Of a stretch of DNA of 13,583 nucleotides, positions 7,003 to 13,583 are shown in pieces (positions within the stretch are counted from its first letter, which is position 1; every line of letters starts with the position of its first letter). The notes beneath the pieces are model-generated. The model saw only the letters and a list, made by a program, of their open reading frames with translations. It made no database searches and had not been told where the DNA came from. Origin of the DNA: CALAED01 sp937891035 (GTDB lineage Bacteria > Actinomycetota > Actinomycetes > Streptosporangiales > Streptosporangiaceae). The DNA is taken from contig DASQSZ010000172.1 in the NCBI GenBank assembly GCA_035642125.1, positions 1 through 13,583 on the forward strand, in the 5' to 3' direction. The translations under genes were made by a program, and so were the position numbers.

Positions 7003-7470
7003 CTCGCGCTTCGCCGCGACCCCAACGCCTCATGTGGGGACCTGCTACCTTTATCCCTCGTCATACTTTTGGTATGCCGAAACCTGAAGCTCGCAACACC
7101 GCCAGGACGGTTCCCCTGCCCGACGGTTCTTTTCCGAAGTGCTAGGGCTGCGGGGATGGTTCGCTGCGGTGGGCGAGTTTTCGCCGGTGGGCACGGCTTT
7201 TTCTGTGAGTTTGGCCATAACGCACATCTATGCCTTCGCCTTGAGAATGGCGATTAGCCCTGAATGGGGCGATGCGCTTTTCTGGCGGGATCGGGCAAAT
7301 AGTCCATTTTTCGATGTATGTGCATCGTGTGCTGCTAACGAAGGTGTTCGGCTGTCCGGTCGAGTTGCACTGCTCGGCAGCTGTTTCTAGGTGATCGTTT
7401 CCCCGCGAGGCATTTCAAGATTCTTTGGATGCGTCACCTTTTGCGGTCAGATTTTGTCGGTGCCACTCGT

Positions 7471-7476
7471 TAGCTT
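7471..7476 (+). promoter_or_regulatory. Possible -10 box for a leaderless HNH transcript
   Basis: TAGCTT fits the TAnnnT -10 pattern of actinobacterial vegetative promoters and ends 7 bases before GTG 7484, which has no Shine-Dalgarno. The spacing would start transcription at or next to the start codon. I see no good -35 element, so this remains tentative. Confidence 0.25.
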
Positions 7477-7483
7477 TGATCTC

Positions 7484-9469
7484 GTGAGAAAGACGCGGTT
7501 GCCGATTCCGGTGGGCTTGGCGGACATGCCGCCGGGGCCGGAGTTGGCGGCCGTGCTGGCCGGGATCGACCTGAGTCGCCTGGGTGGTCTTGATTGCGTG
7601 ACGGTCATGCGGGCTCAGCATCGTCAGGCCTCGCATGAGCAGGCGCGGTTGATGGCGGCGATGGTGGAGGTCGCGGTTTGTGGCATCGGCCCCGACGATA
7701 CGTTGCCACGCATGGACGCCCCGGATGAGTTTTCCGCTGATGAGATCCGCGGTGCGCTGGTGTGGACTCGCGCCGCCGCCAGTAACCAATTGGCTTTGGC
7801 GTGGGATCTATGCTCCCGGCTTCGGGGGGTCTTTGCCGCACTCGAGTGCGGCGCCATCGATGTGCCGAAGGCCAAGGTGTTTTCGGAGTGGACCGGCGGC
7901 CTGACCAACGAACAAGCCCAGCAGATCTGCGACGCGCTGCTGCCCGAGGCACCTGAGTTGACCACGGGGCAGCTGACCGTACAGATCAAACGGCTGGCGA
8001 TCGCTATCGATCCCGACTGGGCTCGCTGCCGATATGCCGAGGCGGTACGCGACCGCAAGGTGGTCGGCTATCGCAATGACGACGGCACCGCCAACCTGTG
8101 CGGCTACCAACTGCCGGCCGATCGCGCTGCCGCCGCGTGCGCCCACCTCGACGCCCTCGCCAAAAAGATCAAACAGCGTGGAGACGGCCGTCCCATCGAC
8201 CTCATCCGCGCTGACCTCTACCTCGCCATGCTCGACGGCTCTTACACCGGCTGGCCCGAACACGAAATCATCGCCCACTTCCTCGCCGCCGCCCAAAACT
8301 CTGCTGCTGATGACCACCACCCGGACGTGGCCCCGCCCACCCCAGACGGACGCAACAGGCCAGCCCCCGAACCCACCCCAATCAGCGCGAACCCAGGCCC
8401 CCCGGAGCCACCGGGCCGCAACCACACGCCCGACGGGCAGGCTGGCGGGCAGGTCGACGACTGCCCCGATGGGCAGGCCGATGGCCAGATCGTGGAATGC
8501 CCGGATGGCCGGCCCGTTCGGCCAGCGCGACGGGCAGGAGCGGAGATCCGCGTCGAGATCACCACGTTGCTCGGCCTCGATGACCATCCCGGCGAGATCG
8601 CCGGATGGGGCTTTATCGACGCCGCGGTCGCTCGCGGACTCGTACGCGACCAGACCGCGGCCGAATGGCGATACGCGATCACCGATGACCTCGGTCACCT
8701 CAAGTACGAGGGCATCACCCGGCGCCGCCCGGACGGCTACCCGCCCCGCGCGGCCGCGCCCTGCCGTGGCGGCATCGTCGAACTACATATCAAGCACTGC
8801 GATCTTCGCCAGTTCGCCGCCCGACCCCACCGCCTCGGCCGTTGGGCCACCATCATCGCCGACCTGGCCAGCCAAGCCGACCAGCATGACCAGCGCGAAC
8901 AGAACGACCAGCGCGAACAGAACGACCAGCCCACCGCCGCCGCGCATCCCACTCATCAACAAGCGCGACGCGAGTCCGTTCCCCCCGACGCCCAGATCCG
9001 CCAGTCCTCTGGCGGGAACGACGAGAGTGGTCCTCGCCACCCCGGAAAGCCGATGCGGCGCCGTACCGAGATCCGCGACCGCACCTGCACTCATCCCCGC
9101 TGCCGCACCCCCGCGCACGGTACAGATGGTGACCACATCCAAGAATGGGCGCGCGGCGGTGCCACCAAAGACGACAACATCACCTCAGCCTGCAGGCATG
9201 ACCATCGGCTCCGGCACGAAGGCGGCTGGCGAGTCGCCAAGCTCGCATCCGGCCGGCTGGTGTGGATATCCCGGCTCGGCGTCCACTACCACGTATCGCC
9301 CCCGTTGCTCATCCAGCCGCTGCCGGCTCCCGCACCACGCGAACCGATGTTCCCGCACCAGCCCGATGATCATGACGGCGGCCCCATCTGGCGAGAGACG
9401 ACCGCGCCGTCCGCCGATCCAGGGCGATCACCACCAACACCCCACCCACACGAGCCCATCCCGTTCTAA
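7484..9469 (+). CDS. DUF222 / HNH endonuclease domain protein (REP13E12-like)
   Basis: With the GTG start at 7484 this is a 661-residue protein. DUF222 covers about residues 20-280 and includes LAAVLAGIDLSRL, FSADEIRGALVWTR, LLPEAPELTTGQL, AIDPDWARCRYAEAVRDRKV and NLCGYQLPADRAAAACAHLD. It is separated from the rest by a Pro/Gly/Asp-rich linker with tandem repeats. The HNH nuclease module near 530-585 looks intact: Cys535 and Cys540 (CTHPRC), the DH pair 550-551 (GDHIQEWARGG), Asn565, Cys570 and His574 (CRHDH). These proteins resemble the REP13E12 repeat family of mycobacteria, which occurs in many copies per genome and can serve as a prophage integration target. The biological role is not established. 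The frame is open upstream to GTG 7391, but residues coded there do not look like the family. ATG 7526 is a possible later start. The gene stands alone, between two gene-poor stretches. Confidence 0.88.
   Translation: MRKTRLPIPVGLADMPPGPELAAVLAGIDLSRLGGLDCVTVMRAQHRQASHEQARLMAAMVEVAVCGIGPDDTLPRMDAPDEFSADEIRGALVWTRAAASNQLALAWDLCSRLRGVFAALECGAIDVPKAKVFSEWTGGLTNEQAQQICDALLPEAPELTTGQLTVQIKRLAIAIDPDWARCRYAEAVRDRKVVGYRNDDGTANLCGYQLPADRAAAACAHLDALAKKIKQRGDGRPIDLIRADLYLAMLDGSYTGWPEHEIIAHFLAAAQNSAADDHHPDVAPPTPDGRNRPAPEPTPISANPGPPEPPGRNHTPDGQAGGQVDDCPDGQADGQIVECPDGRPVRPARRAGAEIRVEITTLLGLDDHPGEIAGWGFIDAAVARGLVRDQTAAEWRYAITDDLGHLKYEGITRRRPDGYPPRAAAPCRGGIVELHIKHCDLRQFAARPHRLGRWATIIADLASQADQHDQREQNDQREQNDQPTAAAHPTHQQARRESVPPDAQIRQSSGGNDESGPRHPGKPMRRRTEIRDRTCTHPRCRTPAHGTDGDHIQEWARGGATKDDNITSACRHDHRLRHEGGWRVAKLASGRLVWISRLGVHYHVSPPLLIQPLPAPAPREPMFPHQPDDHDGGPIWRETTAPSADPGRSPPTPHPHEPIPF
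8429..8518 (+). repeat. 36-base (12-residue) tandem repeat in the HNH linker
   Basis: The linker encodes PDGQAGGQVDDC, then PDGQADGQIVEC, then a partial PDGRPV, so two full 12-residue units and half of a third. Each full unit ends in Cys. The units are imperfect at DNA level, so the array is not brand new. It lies at residues 316-345, between the DUF222 part and the rest of the protein. Confidence 0.75.
8888..8930 (+). repeat. Perfect 18-base tandem repeat (DQREQN) in the HNH gene
   Basis: GACCAGCGCGAACAGAAC occurs at 8888-8905 and again, identical, at 8906-8923, followed by GACCAGC. It encodes DQREQN twice at residues 469-480 of a hydrophilic spacer before the nuclease module. Perfect identity suggests recent slippage, and the copy number could differ between strains. 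Confidence 0.85.
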
Positions 9470-9964
9470 CCCCGGGATCTCATCACCCGCCGCACGGACA
9501 CGGCAACCATCGGCGTAACCGCCCCCATGACCCCCGAGCACCTCGGCGTCACCGGATTCGGTCATTCACTGCGCAGCGCAACCAGGCCCAACACTCCTAC
9601 ACCCTCACCACCACCGGCCGAAACCCACCACGCGCCCCCGCCTCGATGAGCGCGGCGACGATGTACGCCTCGGCCAGCCGACAGCAGAACCCAAACTCGC
9701 TGGATGCCTAGTCCTCCGGCCCGCTGGCTGGGCCCATGTCATAACCGCACCCTAAATCGCTTGGTCGCGCGCCTGTAGGTGTCCGCGCTTGGCGTGCGCG
9801 GACACCGATCTCCTCCTGCGGCTGCACCGAGTGCGCATTGTCATGACGCCGCCCATCGGTCCGGCTGCGAAACGCGGCTAGATGGATCTAAATTGTCACC
9901 GAGCGGCTACGCTATGCATTGTCGTTGACCAGACACCCCCCGTACCTCGATATCGGAGGTCATC
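9470..9964. other. 495-base gap without a convincing gene
   Basis: Between the HNH gene and the regulator I find no frame with a recognisable product or ribosome site, except the regulator's own GGAGGT at 9955-9960. The HNH frame 9034-9518 on the same strand is a shadow. The stretch holds one strong hairpin (9778-9806). The last 80 bases, richer in A and T (from about 9881), should carry the regulator promoter. TTGTCA at 9893-9898 could be a -35 box, but no -10 lies at a proper distance. Confidence 0.5.
9778..9806 (+). terminator. Perfect 11-pair hairpin GGTGTCCGCGC / GCGCGGACACC
   Basis: The arms at 9778-9788 and 9796-9806 are exact reverse complements around the 7-base loop TTGGCGT. This is the strongest dyad in the window. 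No T-run follows, which is common for terminators in high-GC actinobacteria. It lies 308 bases after the HNH gene and 158 before the regulator, so it may block read-through into the regulator, or end an unseen transcript. A regulatory RNA stem is an alternative. Confidence 0.6.
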
Positions 9965-10781
9965 ATGGGCCGTCGCCCCCGAAAACTGGATCCGACCGCC
10001 TCGGCCGCTGCGCTCTTCGGCGCTAAGGTCCGTAAGCACCGTGAGGCCCACGGCTGGACGCAAGATCAGTTAGGGGAGAAGGTGTACTGTACCGGCGATC
10101 TCATCAGCAAGATCGAGCTCGCCGTCCGTAGCCCGTCCAAGCAGTTGGCCGTCTCGTTCGACCGGCTCTTCGGCACCGACGAGTACTTCCAGGAGCTCTG
10201 GCACCTGGTCAACAAGGAGACTCTGCCCGACTGGTTCCGCCCCTACCCCGACCTCGAAGCCGAAGCCACCACCATCCGAACCTTCGCGCTGGCCCTCATA
10301 CCCGGCCTGCTGCAGACGGAGGACTACGCCCGTGCGGTATTCAGTTTCGGTCAGCCTCCGGAGAAGATCGACCAACTTCTCGCGGCCCGGATGAAGCGGC
10401 AAGAAGTCCTGGTACGCAGTGAGCCACCGCTGTTGTGGGTGGTGCTGGATGAGTTCGTTCTCCATCGCAGGATCGGCGGCTTGGAGATCATGCGTGCCCA
10501 GCTCGATCACCTTTTGGAGGGCCGCGCAGCGCCCCAATGTCGCCATTCAGATCGTGCCGGCTGGTCGCGGAGCTTACGCCGGGCTTAGTGGTTATCTGAC
10601 GTTGCTGAGCTTCGACGAGGGTCCCGACGTGGTATTCCTGGACGATCAGGTGGGCGGGCACCTGATAGAAGAGGCGGTGACGGTCGACGCCTGTGGGATA
10701 CGCTTCGACTGGATTAGGGCTTCGGCTCGGTCTCAGGAAGAATCGCTGGAACTCCTCAAAAGTCTCGTGGAGAGGCAATGA
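9965..10781 (+). pseudogene. XRE-family regulator with DUF5753 domain, broken by a one-base insertion
   Basis: The start is clear: GGAGGT at 9955-9960 lies 4 bases before ATG 9965. An N-terminal helix-turn-helix (about 20-72) contains VRKHREAHGWTQDQLGEKV and DLISKIE. The DUF5753 domain starts with LPDWFRPYPDLEAEA (87-101) and ALIPGLLQTEDYARAV. After HLLEG (residue 186) the frame departs into nonsense and stops at 10588. One frame over, from 10521, the expected continuation AAQRPNVAIQIVP, GLSGYLTLLSF, VVFLDDQ and SLELLKSLVERQ runs to TGA 10779-10781. Removing one G from the GGG at 10519-10521 rejoins both halves into about 271 residues, the normal family length. In this family the regulator is typically paired with a DUF397 gene, which here overlaps its stop (ATGA). 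Either a true recent inactivation, or a sequencing error; both halves are otherwise well preserved. Confidence 0.88.
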
Positions 10782-10972
10782 CCAACACCCCCTCTGTGGC
10801 CTGGCGCAAGAGCAGTCACAGCCACGATTCAGGCGAATGCGTCGAGGTCGCGGGCTTCTCGTCCGGCGCTGTTGGCGTTCGGGATAGCAAGGATCCCGAT
10901 GGGCCGCGCCTGGTTCTCAGCCGCCACGCCTTTCGCGCCCTGCTCAATGGTGTACTTGCTCAGCGGCGGTAA
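10778..10972 (+). CDS. DUF397 small protein
   Basis: This 64-residue protein shows the whole DUF397 pattern: WRKSSHS (9-15), SGECVEVAG (18-26), VGVRDSKDPDGPRLVLS (32-48) and a final AFRALLNGVL helix. Such proteins occur in actinobacteria directly after XRE/DUF5753 regulators, including relatives of developmental regulators of the WhiJ type, and are thought to act with them; the mechanism here is unknown. ATG 10778 overlaps the regulator's TGA as ATGA, and GGAG at 10769-10772 lies 5 bases upstream, so translation can start even though the regulator frame is broken earlier. The broken regulator would stop ribosomes at 10588, nearly 190 bases before this start, so coupled translation may be reduced. 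The product is complete and normal in length. Confidence 0.9.
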   Translation: MTNTPSVAWRKSSHSHDSGECVEVAGFSSGAVGVRDSKDPDGPRLVLSRHAFRALLNGVLAQRR

Positions 10973-11074
10973 ACGTGGTGAGAGCGGTCACAGTCACGAT
11001 TCAGGCGAATGCGTCGAGGTCGCGGGCTTCTCGTCCGGCGCTGTTGGCGTTCGGGATAGCAAGGATCCCGATGG
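10809..11074 (+). repeat. Tandem duplication, 94-base units 172 bases apart
   Basis: Bases 10809-10902 recur at 10981-11074 with only two differences that I can see: A to G at 10814/10986 and C to T at 10822/10994. The last 80 bases are identical. Beyond 11074 the resemblance decays but traces remain (TAGCCGCC..., CAGCGGGGGGTAA), suggesting the original duplicate reached about 11137. It is a recent partial copy of the DUF397 gene. Confidence 0.88.
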
Positions 11075-11084
11075 TCCCGGCTGA
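10981..11084 (+). pseudogene. Headless duplicate of the DUF397 gene
   Basis: The frame encodes SGHSHDSGECVEVAG and then VGVRDSKDPDGPG before a TGA at 11082-11084. It lacks the start codon, the WRKS opening and the C-terminal helix of the intact gene 172 bases upstream. It has no ribosome site; the frame is open to the left only because it reads through the first gene in another frame. It is a duplication remnant rather than a second working DUF397 gene, although tandem working copies do occur in other genomes. Confidence 0.75.
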
Positions 11085-11131
11085 TTTGTAGCCGCCGCGC
11101 TCTTGCTCGGCAGTGCATTCAGTCAGCGGGG

Positions 11132-11165
11132 GGTAACTATGGTCGTTACCGCCTGACTACGGTAA
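11132..11165. terminator. Two overlapping hairpins between convergent genes
   Basis: GGTAAC (11132-11137) pairs with GTTACC (11145-11150) around a 7-base loop. TTACCG (11146-11151) can instead pair with CGGTAA (11160-11165) around an 8-base loop. The middle arm is shared, so only one stem can form at a time. Position between the DUF397 remnant (+) and the kinase stop (-) suggests a terminator working in both directions. Stems are only six pairs each. Confidence 0.4.
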
Positions 11166-11168
11166 TCA

Positions 11169-12905
11169 TTATTGGCCGGGTTGCCCGGCGCGGAAGGTTT
11201 GGTAGAGGACGTTGAGCCGGTCGGCGGATGAGAGCCAGGCGCTGTCCGGGGTGCGGAAATAGATCGCGTAGGTGCGGCTGCCGAGCCGGACGAAGCGTTC
11301 CTGGGCGTGGATCCTTTGTTTGTCGGTGGCGGTGAAGGTGAATTCCCAGTCGGTCGCCGGCTGCCCCTGGTAGGTGAGGTCCGCGACGCGCTTTTGGCTG
11401 TAGTCGCCGAACGCGTCGGAGCGCCGCTTCGTGTCTGCCTCGGCGCGGAGCGCCTGTTGGTTCGGTGAGCCCGGCCAGGCCGTTGTGTCGATCTGGATGA
11501 ACGAGTTCCGGTCCGGCGAGGTCCAAAAGGTGTGATTGTTGACCTGACTCCGCGTCCACCCGTTCGGCGCGGCCAGCGAGAATCCCGGGCCCCGCACGAT
11601 CGTGTAACCGGGCGGCGCCGCGGCGGGTGACTGCGTGGCCGCGCCCCCATCGCCTTTGCCATCGTCGTTCAACAGCGGCCACAGCACGAGCGCGGCGACG
11701 ACGAGGGCGAGGCCCACCGCGAAGGCGACGCCGCCGAGCACGATCCCCTTACGTCTGCGGGGCGGAGCGGACTGTTCGGGCGGTGTCTGGCGGGACGCCT
11801 CGTCGGTCGGCGGGGTGGTGTCCGCGGACCCGCCCTGCGGATTGGACCCCCAGGCCTGCTCGAAGCCGCGCTGCGCCGCGGCGTACCCGCCGGGACCGTG
11901 CCGGTACGGGCCGCCGCCGCCGAACATCGTCGCGCTCTCCAGAGACGGCGGGTCGTTGACCGTGTCGGCCGACCCGGGATCGAAATCCGCGGGGCCGAGC
12001 GTCGGACCGGGCGTCGGCGCGAACTGGGTGCGGTCGAGTTGGGCCTCCTCCGCCCAATCCCGCGGATAGCGGGCTGGGTCGTCCGATGCCGCCGCGGCGA
12101 GCAGCGGCAGCGCGGCCGTGGCCGGCATGCGGCGCGTCGGGTCGCGGACCAGCAGGCCTTGGATGATGGGGCCCAGCCGTTCGGCGCGGCGCGGGGGCGG
12201 CGGGTCCTCGGTGAGGGTGGCGGCCAGCGCCGCCATCGCGTCCCCGCGCTCGTACGGCGAGTGGCCCTCGACCGCGGTGTAAAGGGTGGCGCCCAGCGCC
12301 CATAGGTCGGAGGCGGGCATGGCCTTGTCGCCTTGGGCGCGTTCGGGCGCGATGTATGCGGGTGACCCCATCACCAGACCGGTCTGGGTGAGGGTGACCT
12401 CGCCAGGCATCTGGGCGATGCCGAAGTCGGTGAGCACGGCGCGGCCGTCGTCGGAGATCATCACGTTGCTCGGCTTGACGTCGCGGTGCAAGATCCCCGC
12501 CGCGTGCGCGTGGTTGAGCGCCTCGAGCAGTTGCAGCCCGATCTCGGCGACCCGGCGCGGCCGCAGCGGCCCGTCCTGGTCGATGATCTCCTGCAGCGGG
12601 CGGGCCTGGACGAACTGCATGATGATCCACGGGCGGCCGTCTTCGCGTACGACATCGTGGACGGTCACCACGCCGGGGTGGCTGAGCCGGGCCGAGGCTC
12701 GCGCCTCCCGGAAGGTCCGCTGGTACAAGATGTCGCGCTCAGGGGCGTCGAGGCCGGGCGGCAACAGCACCTCCTTGACCGCGACAACGCGGTCGAGCAG
12801 CTCGTCATGTGCCCGCCACACCGTGCCCATGCCGCCGCGGCCGACCACCGTCGTGAGCCGATAGCGCCCACCGACCAGCCGACCTCGACCCTGACCCTCA
12901 CCCAT
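11169..12905 (-). CDS. Membrane Ser/Thr protein kinase with extracytoplasmic C-terminal domain
   Basis: Counting from ATG 12905, this 578-residue protein is a Hanks-type kinase anchored by one membrane helix. Kinase motifs are all present: glycine loop GRGGMG (22-27), Lys44 (VAVKE), Glu67 (FREAR), catalytic loop HRDVKPSN (140-147), DFG (160-162), and APE (186-188) after the GSPAYI activation segment. A Pro/Gly-rich linker follows to about 383, then RRRKG and a transmembrane helix (about 387-410). The outside domain (about 432-575) contains PGFSLAAPNGW, SPDRNSFIQID, TDWEFTF and LNVLYQTFRAG. It is similar to the domain coded at 13040-13583, so the two genes are probably duplicates. The frame is also open to TTG 12923, but ATG 12905 gives the usual MGEGxGR opening. 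The ligand and substrates are unknown. The gene converges on the DUF397 remnant. Confidence 0.93.
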   Translation of the reverse strand: MGEGQGRGRLVGGRYRLTTVVGRGGMGTVWRAHDELLDRVVAVKEVLLPPGLDAPERDILYQRTFREARASARLSHPGVVTVHDVVREDGRPWIIMQFVQARPLQEIIDQDGPLRPRRVAEIGLQLLEALNHAHAAGILHRDVKPSNVMISDDGRAVLTDFGIAQMPGEVTLTQTGLVMGSPAYIAPERAQGDKAMPASDLWALGATLYTAVEGHSPYERGDAMAALAATLTEDPPPPRRAERLGPIIQGLLVRDPTRRMPATAALPLLAAAASDDPARYPRDWAEEAQLDRTQFAPTPGPTLGPADFDPGSADTVNDPPSLESATMFGGGGPYRHGPGGYAAAQRGFEQAWGSNPQGGSADTTPPTDEASRQTPPEQSAPPRRRKGIVLGGVAFAVGLALVVAALVLWPLLNDDGKGDGGAATQSPAAAPPGYTIVRGPGFSLAAPNGWTRSQVNNHTFWTSPDRNSFIQIDTTAWPGSPNQQALRAEADTKRRSDAFGDYSQKRVADLTYQGQPATDWEFTFTATDKQRIHAQERFVRLGSRTYAIYFRTPDSAWLSSADRLNVLYQTFRAGQPGQ

Positions 12906-13039
12906 ATCCCCGATGGTCTCCAAAGCCTGTGGCCCTGCCTAGAGCCTGCCGCGCCGGCCTTGCGCGCAAAAGATAAGGCGGCCACGGTTGATCAGCGGCC
13001 GCGGGGGCAGACCCCGACTCCCGTCACTCACCGCACACC

Positions 13040-13583
13040 TTACTTCGCCGGGCGGAATGACGCGAAGACCGGCTGTAGGCGCTCGATGGTCGCCGCCCAG
13101 TCGTTCGCCGGCGCGGAGACGAGGATCGCGTAGCCGTGCCCGTTCGTGACGAACCCGCGGTCAAGCACGCGCTTCGCACCCGATCCGCTGCCCCAGGTGA
13201 ACTCCCAGTCCGCGGACTTGCTGCCATCGCCCGTATCGGGCACGGGCGGGTGGTCGCCCGTCGGCTCGAGCCTGAGTCGCCGGTAGTTCGAGAACCGCCC
13301 AGGGGCGCCGCGATCCTGGCTCCGCCAGTCGGCCAGCGCGCTCGAATTCGGGTTGTCGGTTTGGTCGATCTGTATGTAGGAACGCCGGTCGGGCGCGTAG
13401 AAGAAGACGCTGGCGGACCTGCGCTCCGGGCCCGTCCAGTTCGCCGGCACGTCGATGGAAAAACCGGTCGGATCGGTATGGCTCCGGAAACCGGCCGCGA
13501 CGCCGGGCGACGCCGAGCGGGAGCCGCCCTCAGTGGCCGACGCGGACGCCGAGGGGGACGGGGAGGACGAGGGCGATGCCGAC
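13040..13583 (-). CDS. Extracytoplasmic C-terminal part of a second probable Ser/Thr kinase, cut by the right edge
   Basis: The - strand frame is open from the right edge to TAA at 13042-13040, giving about 181 residues. It starts with a Ser/Ala/Pro-rich linker of the kind found just outside the membrane. A domain matching that of the neighbouring kinase follows: DPTGFSIDVPANW, APDRRSYIQID, FSNYRRLRL, SADWEFTWGSGSGAKRV, GYAILVSAPANDW and a final VFASFRPAK. The corresponding kinase segments are PGFSLAAPNGW, SPDRNSFIQID, TDWEFTF and YQTFRAG. The kinase and membrane parts would lie beyond the right edge; that they exist is an inference from the homologue. The internal GTG at 13450 is not a credible start, because the linker and domain continue in frame before it. 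The next gene begins 134 bases downstream on the same strand, so the two could share a transcript. Confidence 0.8.
   Translation of the reverse strand, partial: SASPSSSPSPSASASATEGGSRSASPGVAAGFRSHTDPTGFSIDVPANWTGPERRSASVFFYAPDRRSYIQIDQTDNPNSSALADWRSQDRGAPGRFSNYRRLRLEPTGDHPPVPDTGDGSKSADWEFTWGSGSGAKRVLDRGFVTNGHGYAILVSAPANDWAATIERLQPVFASFRPAK

Larger units (their letters stand above)
6977..7483. other. 507-base stretch without a recognisable gene, lower GC
   Basis: After a GC-rich start, the part from about 7040 is clearly richer in A and T than its neighbours, with several T-runs. Open frames at 6921-7145 and 7139-7390 (+) exist, but neither resembles a known family, and neither has a good ribosome site. 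A small dyad CATAC-ttttg-GTATG lies at 7062-7076 and GGCGA-gttt-TCGCC at 7172-7185. The final part should contain the promoter of the HNH gene. Confidence 0.5.

Noticed and set aside
5966..7033. - strand frame of 355 residues over the methyltransferase
   Set aside because: Lies antisense to a gene with complete family motifs and has no recognisable product.
7139..7390. 83-residue + frame ahead of the HNH gene
   Set aside because: No Shine-Dalgarno, no family resemblance; it ends exactly where the next open frame begins, by chance.
7391..7483. Earlier GTG start of the HNH gene at 7391
   Set aside because: The 31 extra residues are unlike DUF222 N-termini, and the stretch is low-GC intergenic in character.
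7808..8698. - strand frame of 296 residues inside the HNH gene
   Set aside because: Antisense shadow with no motifs; the + frame has DUF222 and HNH signatures.
8429..8930. CRISPR-like array
   Set aside because: The repeats are contiguous, in frame, and code for a protein spacer; there are no unique spacers between units.
9893..9918. TTGTCA ... TATGCA as promoter of the XRE regulator
   Set aside because: The boxes are only 14 bases apart, too close for a normal sigma-70-type promoter.
12906..12923. TTG start for the kinase at 12923
   Set aside because: Possible, but rarer, and ATG 12905 gives the usual family N-terminus; a nearby GGAG is about 12 bases before ATG.
13004..13018. GGGG-caga-CCCC as a terminator after the second kinase
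   Set aside because: Only four pairs in a G/C run next to a NotI-like GCGGCCGC; too weak to call.

Overview
This is high-GC actinobacterial DNA. The markers are a DUF222/HNH endonuclease of the REP13E12 type, a DUF574-type SAM methyltransferase, an XRE/DUF5753 regulator coupled to a DUF397 gene, and membrane Ser/Thr kinases. The protein styles fit Streptosporangiales or Thermomonosporaceae better than Streptomyces, but that placement is an inference from family resemblance only.

Left third (1-5139, + strand): a sugar uptake and oxidation operon. It reads SDR oxidoreductase (cut by the left edge), periplasmic-binding-type lipoprotein, two-domain RbsA-type ATPase, RbsC-type permease and an aldo/keto reductase of the aldose-dehydrogenase group. 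Genes are close or overlapping (one ATGA overlap, short gaps otherwise). A 6-deoxy or threo-aldose sugar such as L-fucose, degraded by the non-phosphorylating route, is the most economical substrate, but this is inferred. A bulged hairpin sits on the last stop codon.

Middle (5140-7483): a stretch of decayed genes. It holds the N-terminal half of an ImmA/IrrE-family metallopeptidase with a damaged HExxH motif and a frameshift. Directly after it comes the last repeat and tail of a WD40 protein, also frameshifted. About 400 bases without a convincing gene follow, then an intact DUF574-type methyltransferase, then about 500 bases of lower-GC DNA without a recognisable gene.

Right-centre (7484-11168): an intact DUF222/HNH protein with two internal tandem repeats. 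A 495-base gap follows with one strong hairpin. Next is an XRE/DUF5753 regulator broken by one extra G, overlapping (ATGA) an intact DUF397 gene. A recent tandem duplication has left a second, headless DUF397 copy.

Right end (11169-13583, - strand): a complete membrane Ser/Thr kinase and, upstream of it, the C-terminal end of a second protein with a homologous extracytoplasmic domain, cut by the right edge. They look like tandem paralogues. I see no rRNA, tRNA, CRISPR array or intact transposase. The most novel material is the decay zone, the broken regulator with its duplicated partner, the repeat at the ATPase start, and the altered second nucleotide site of the ATPase.
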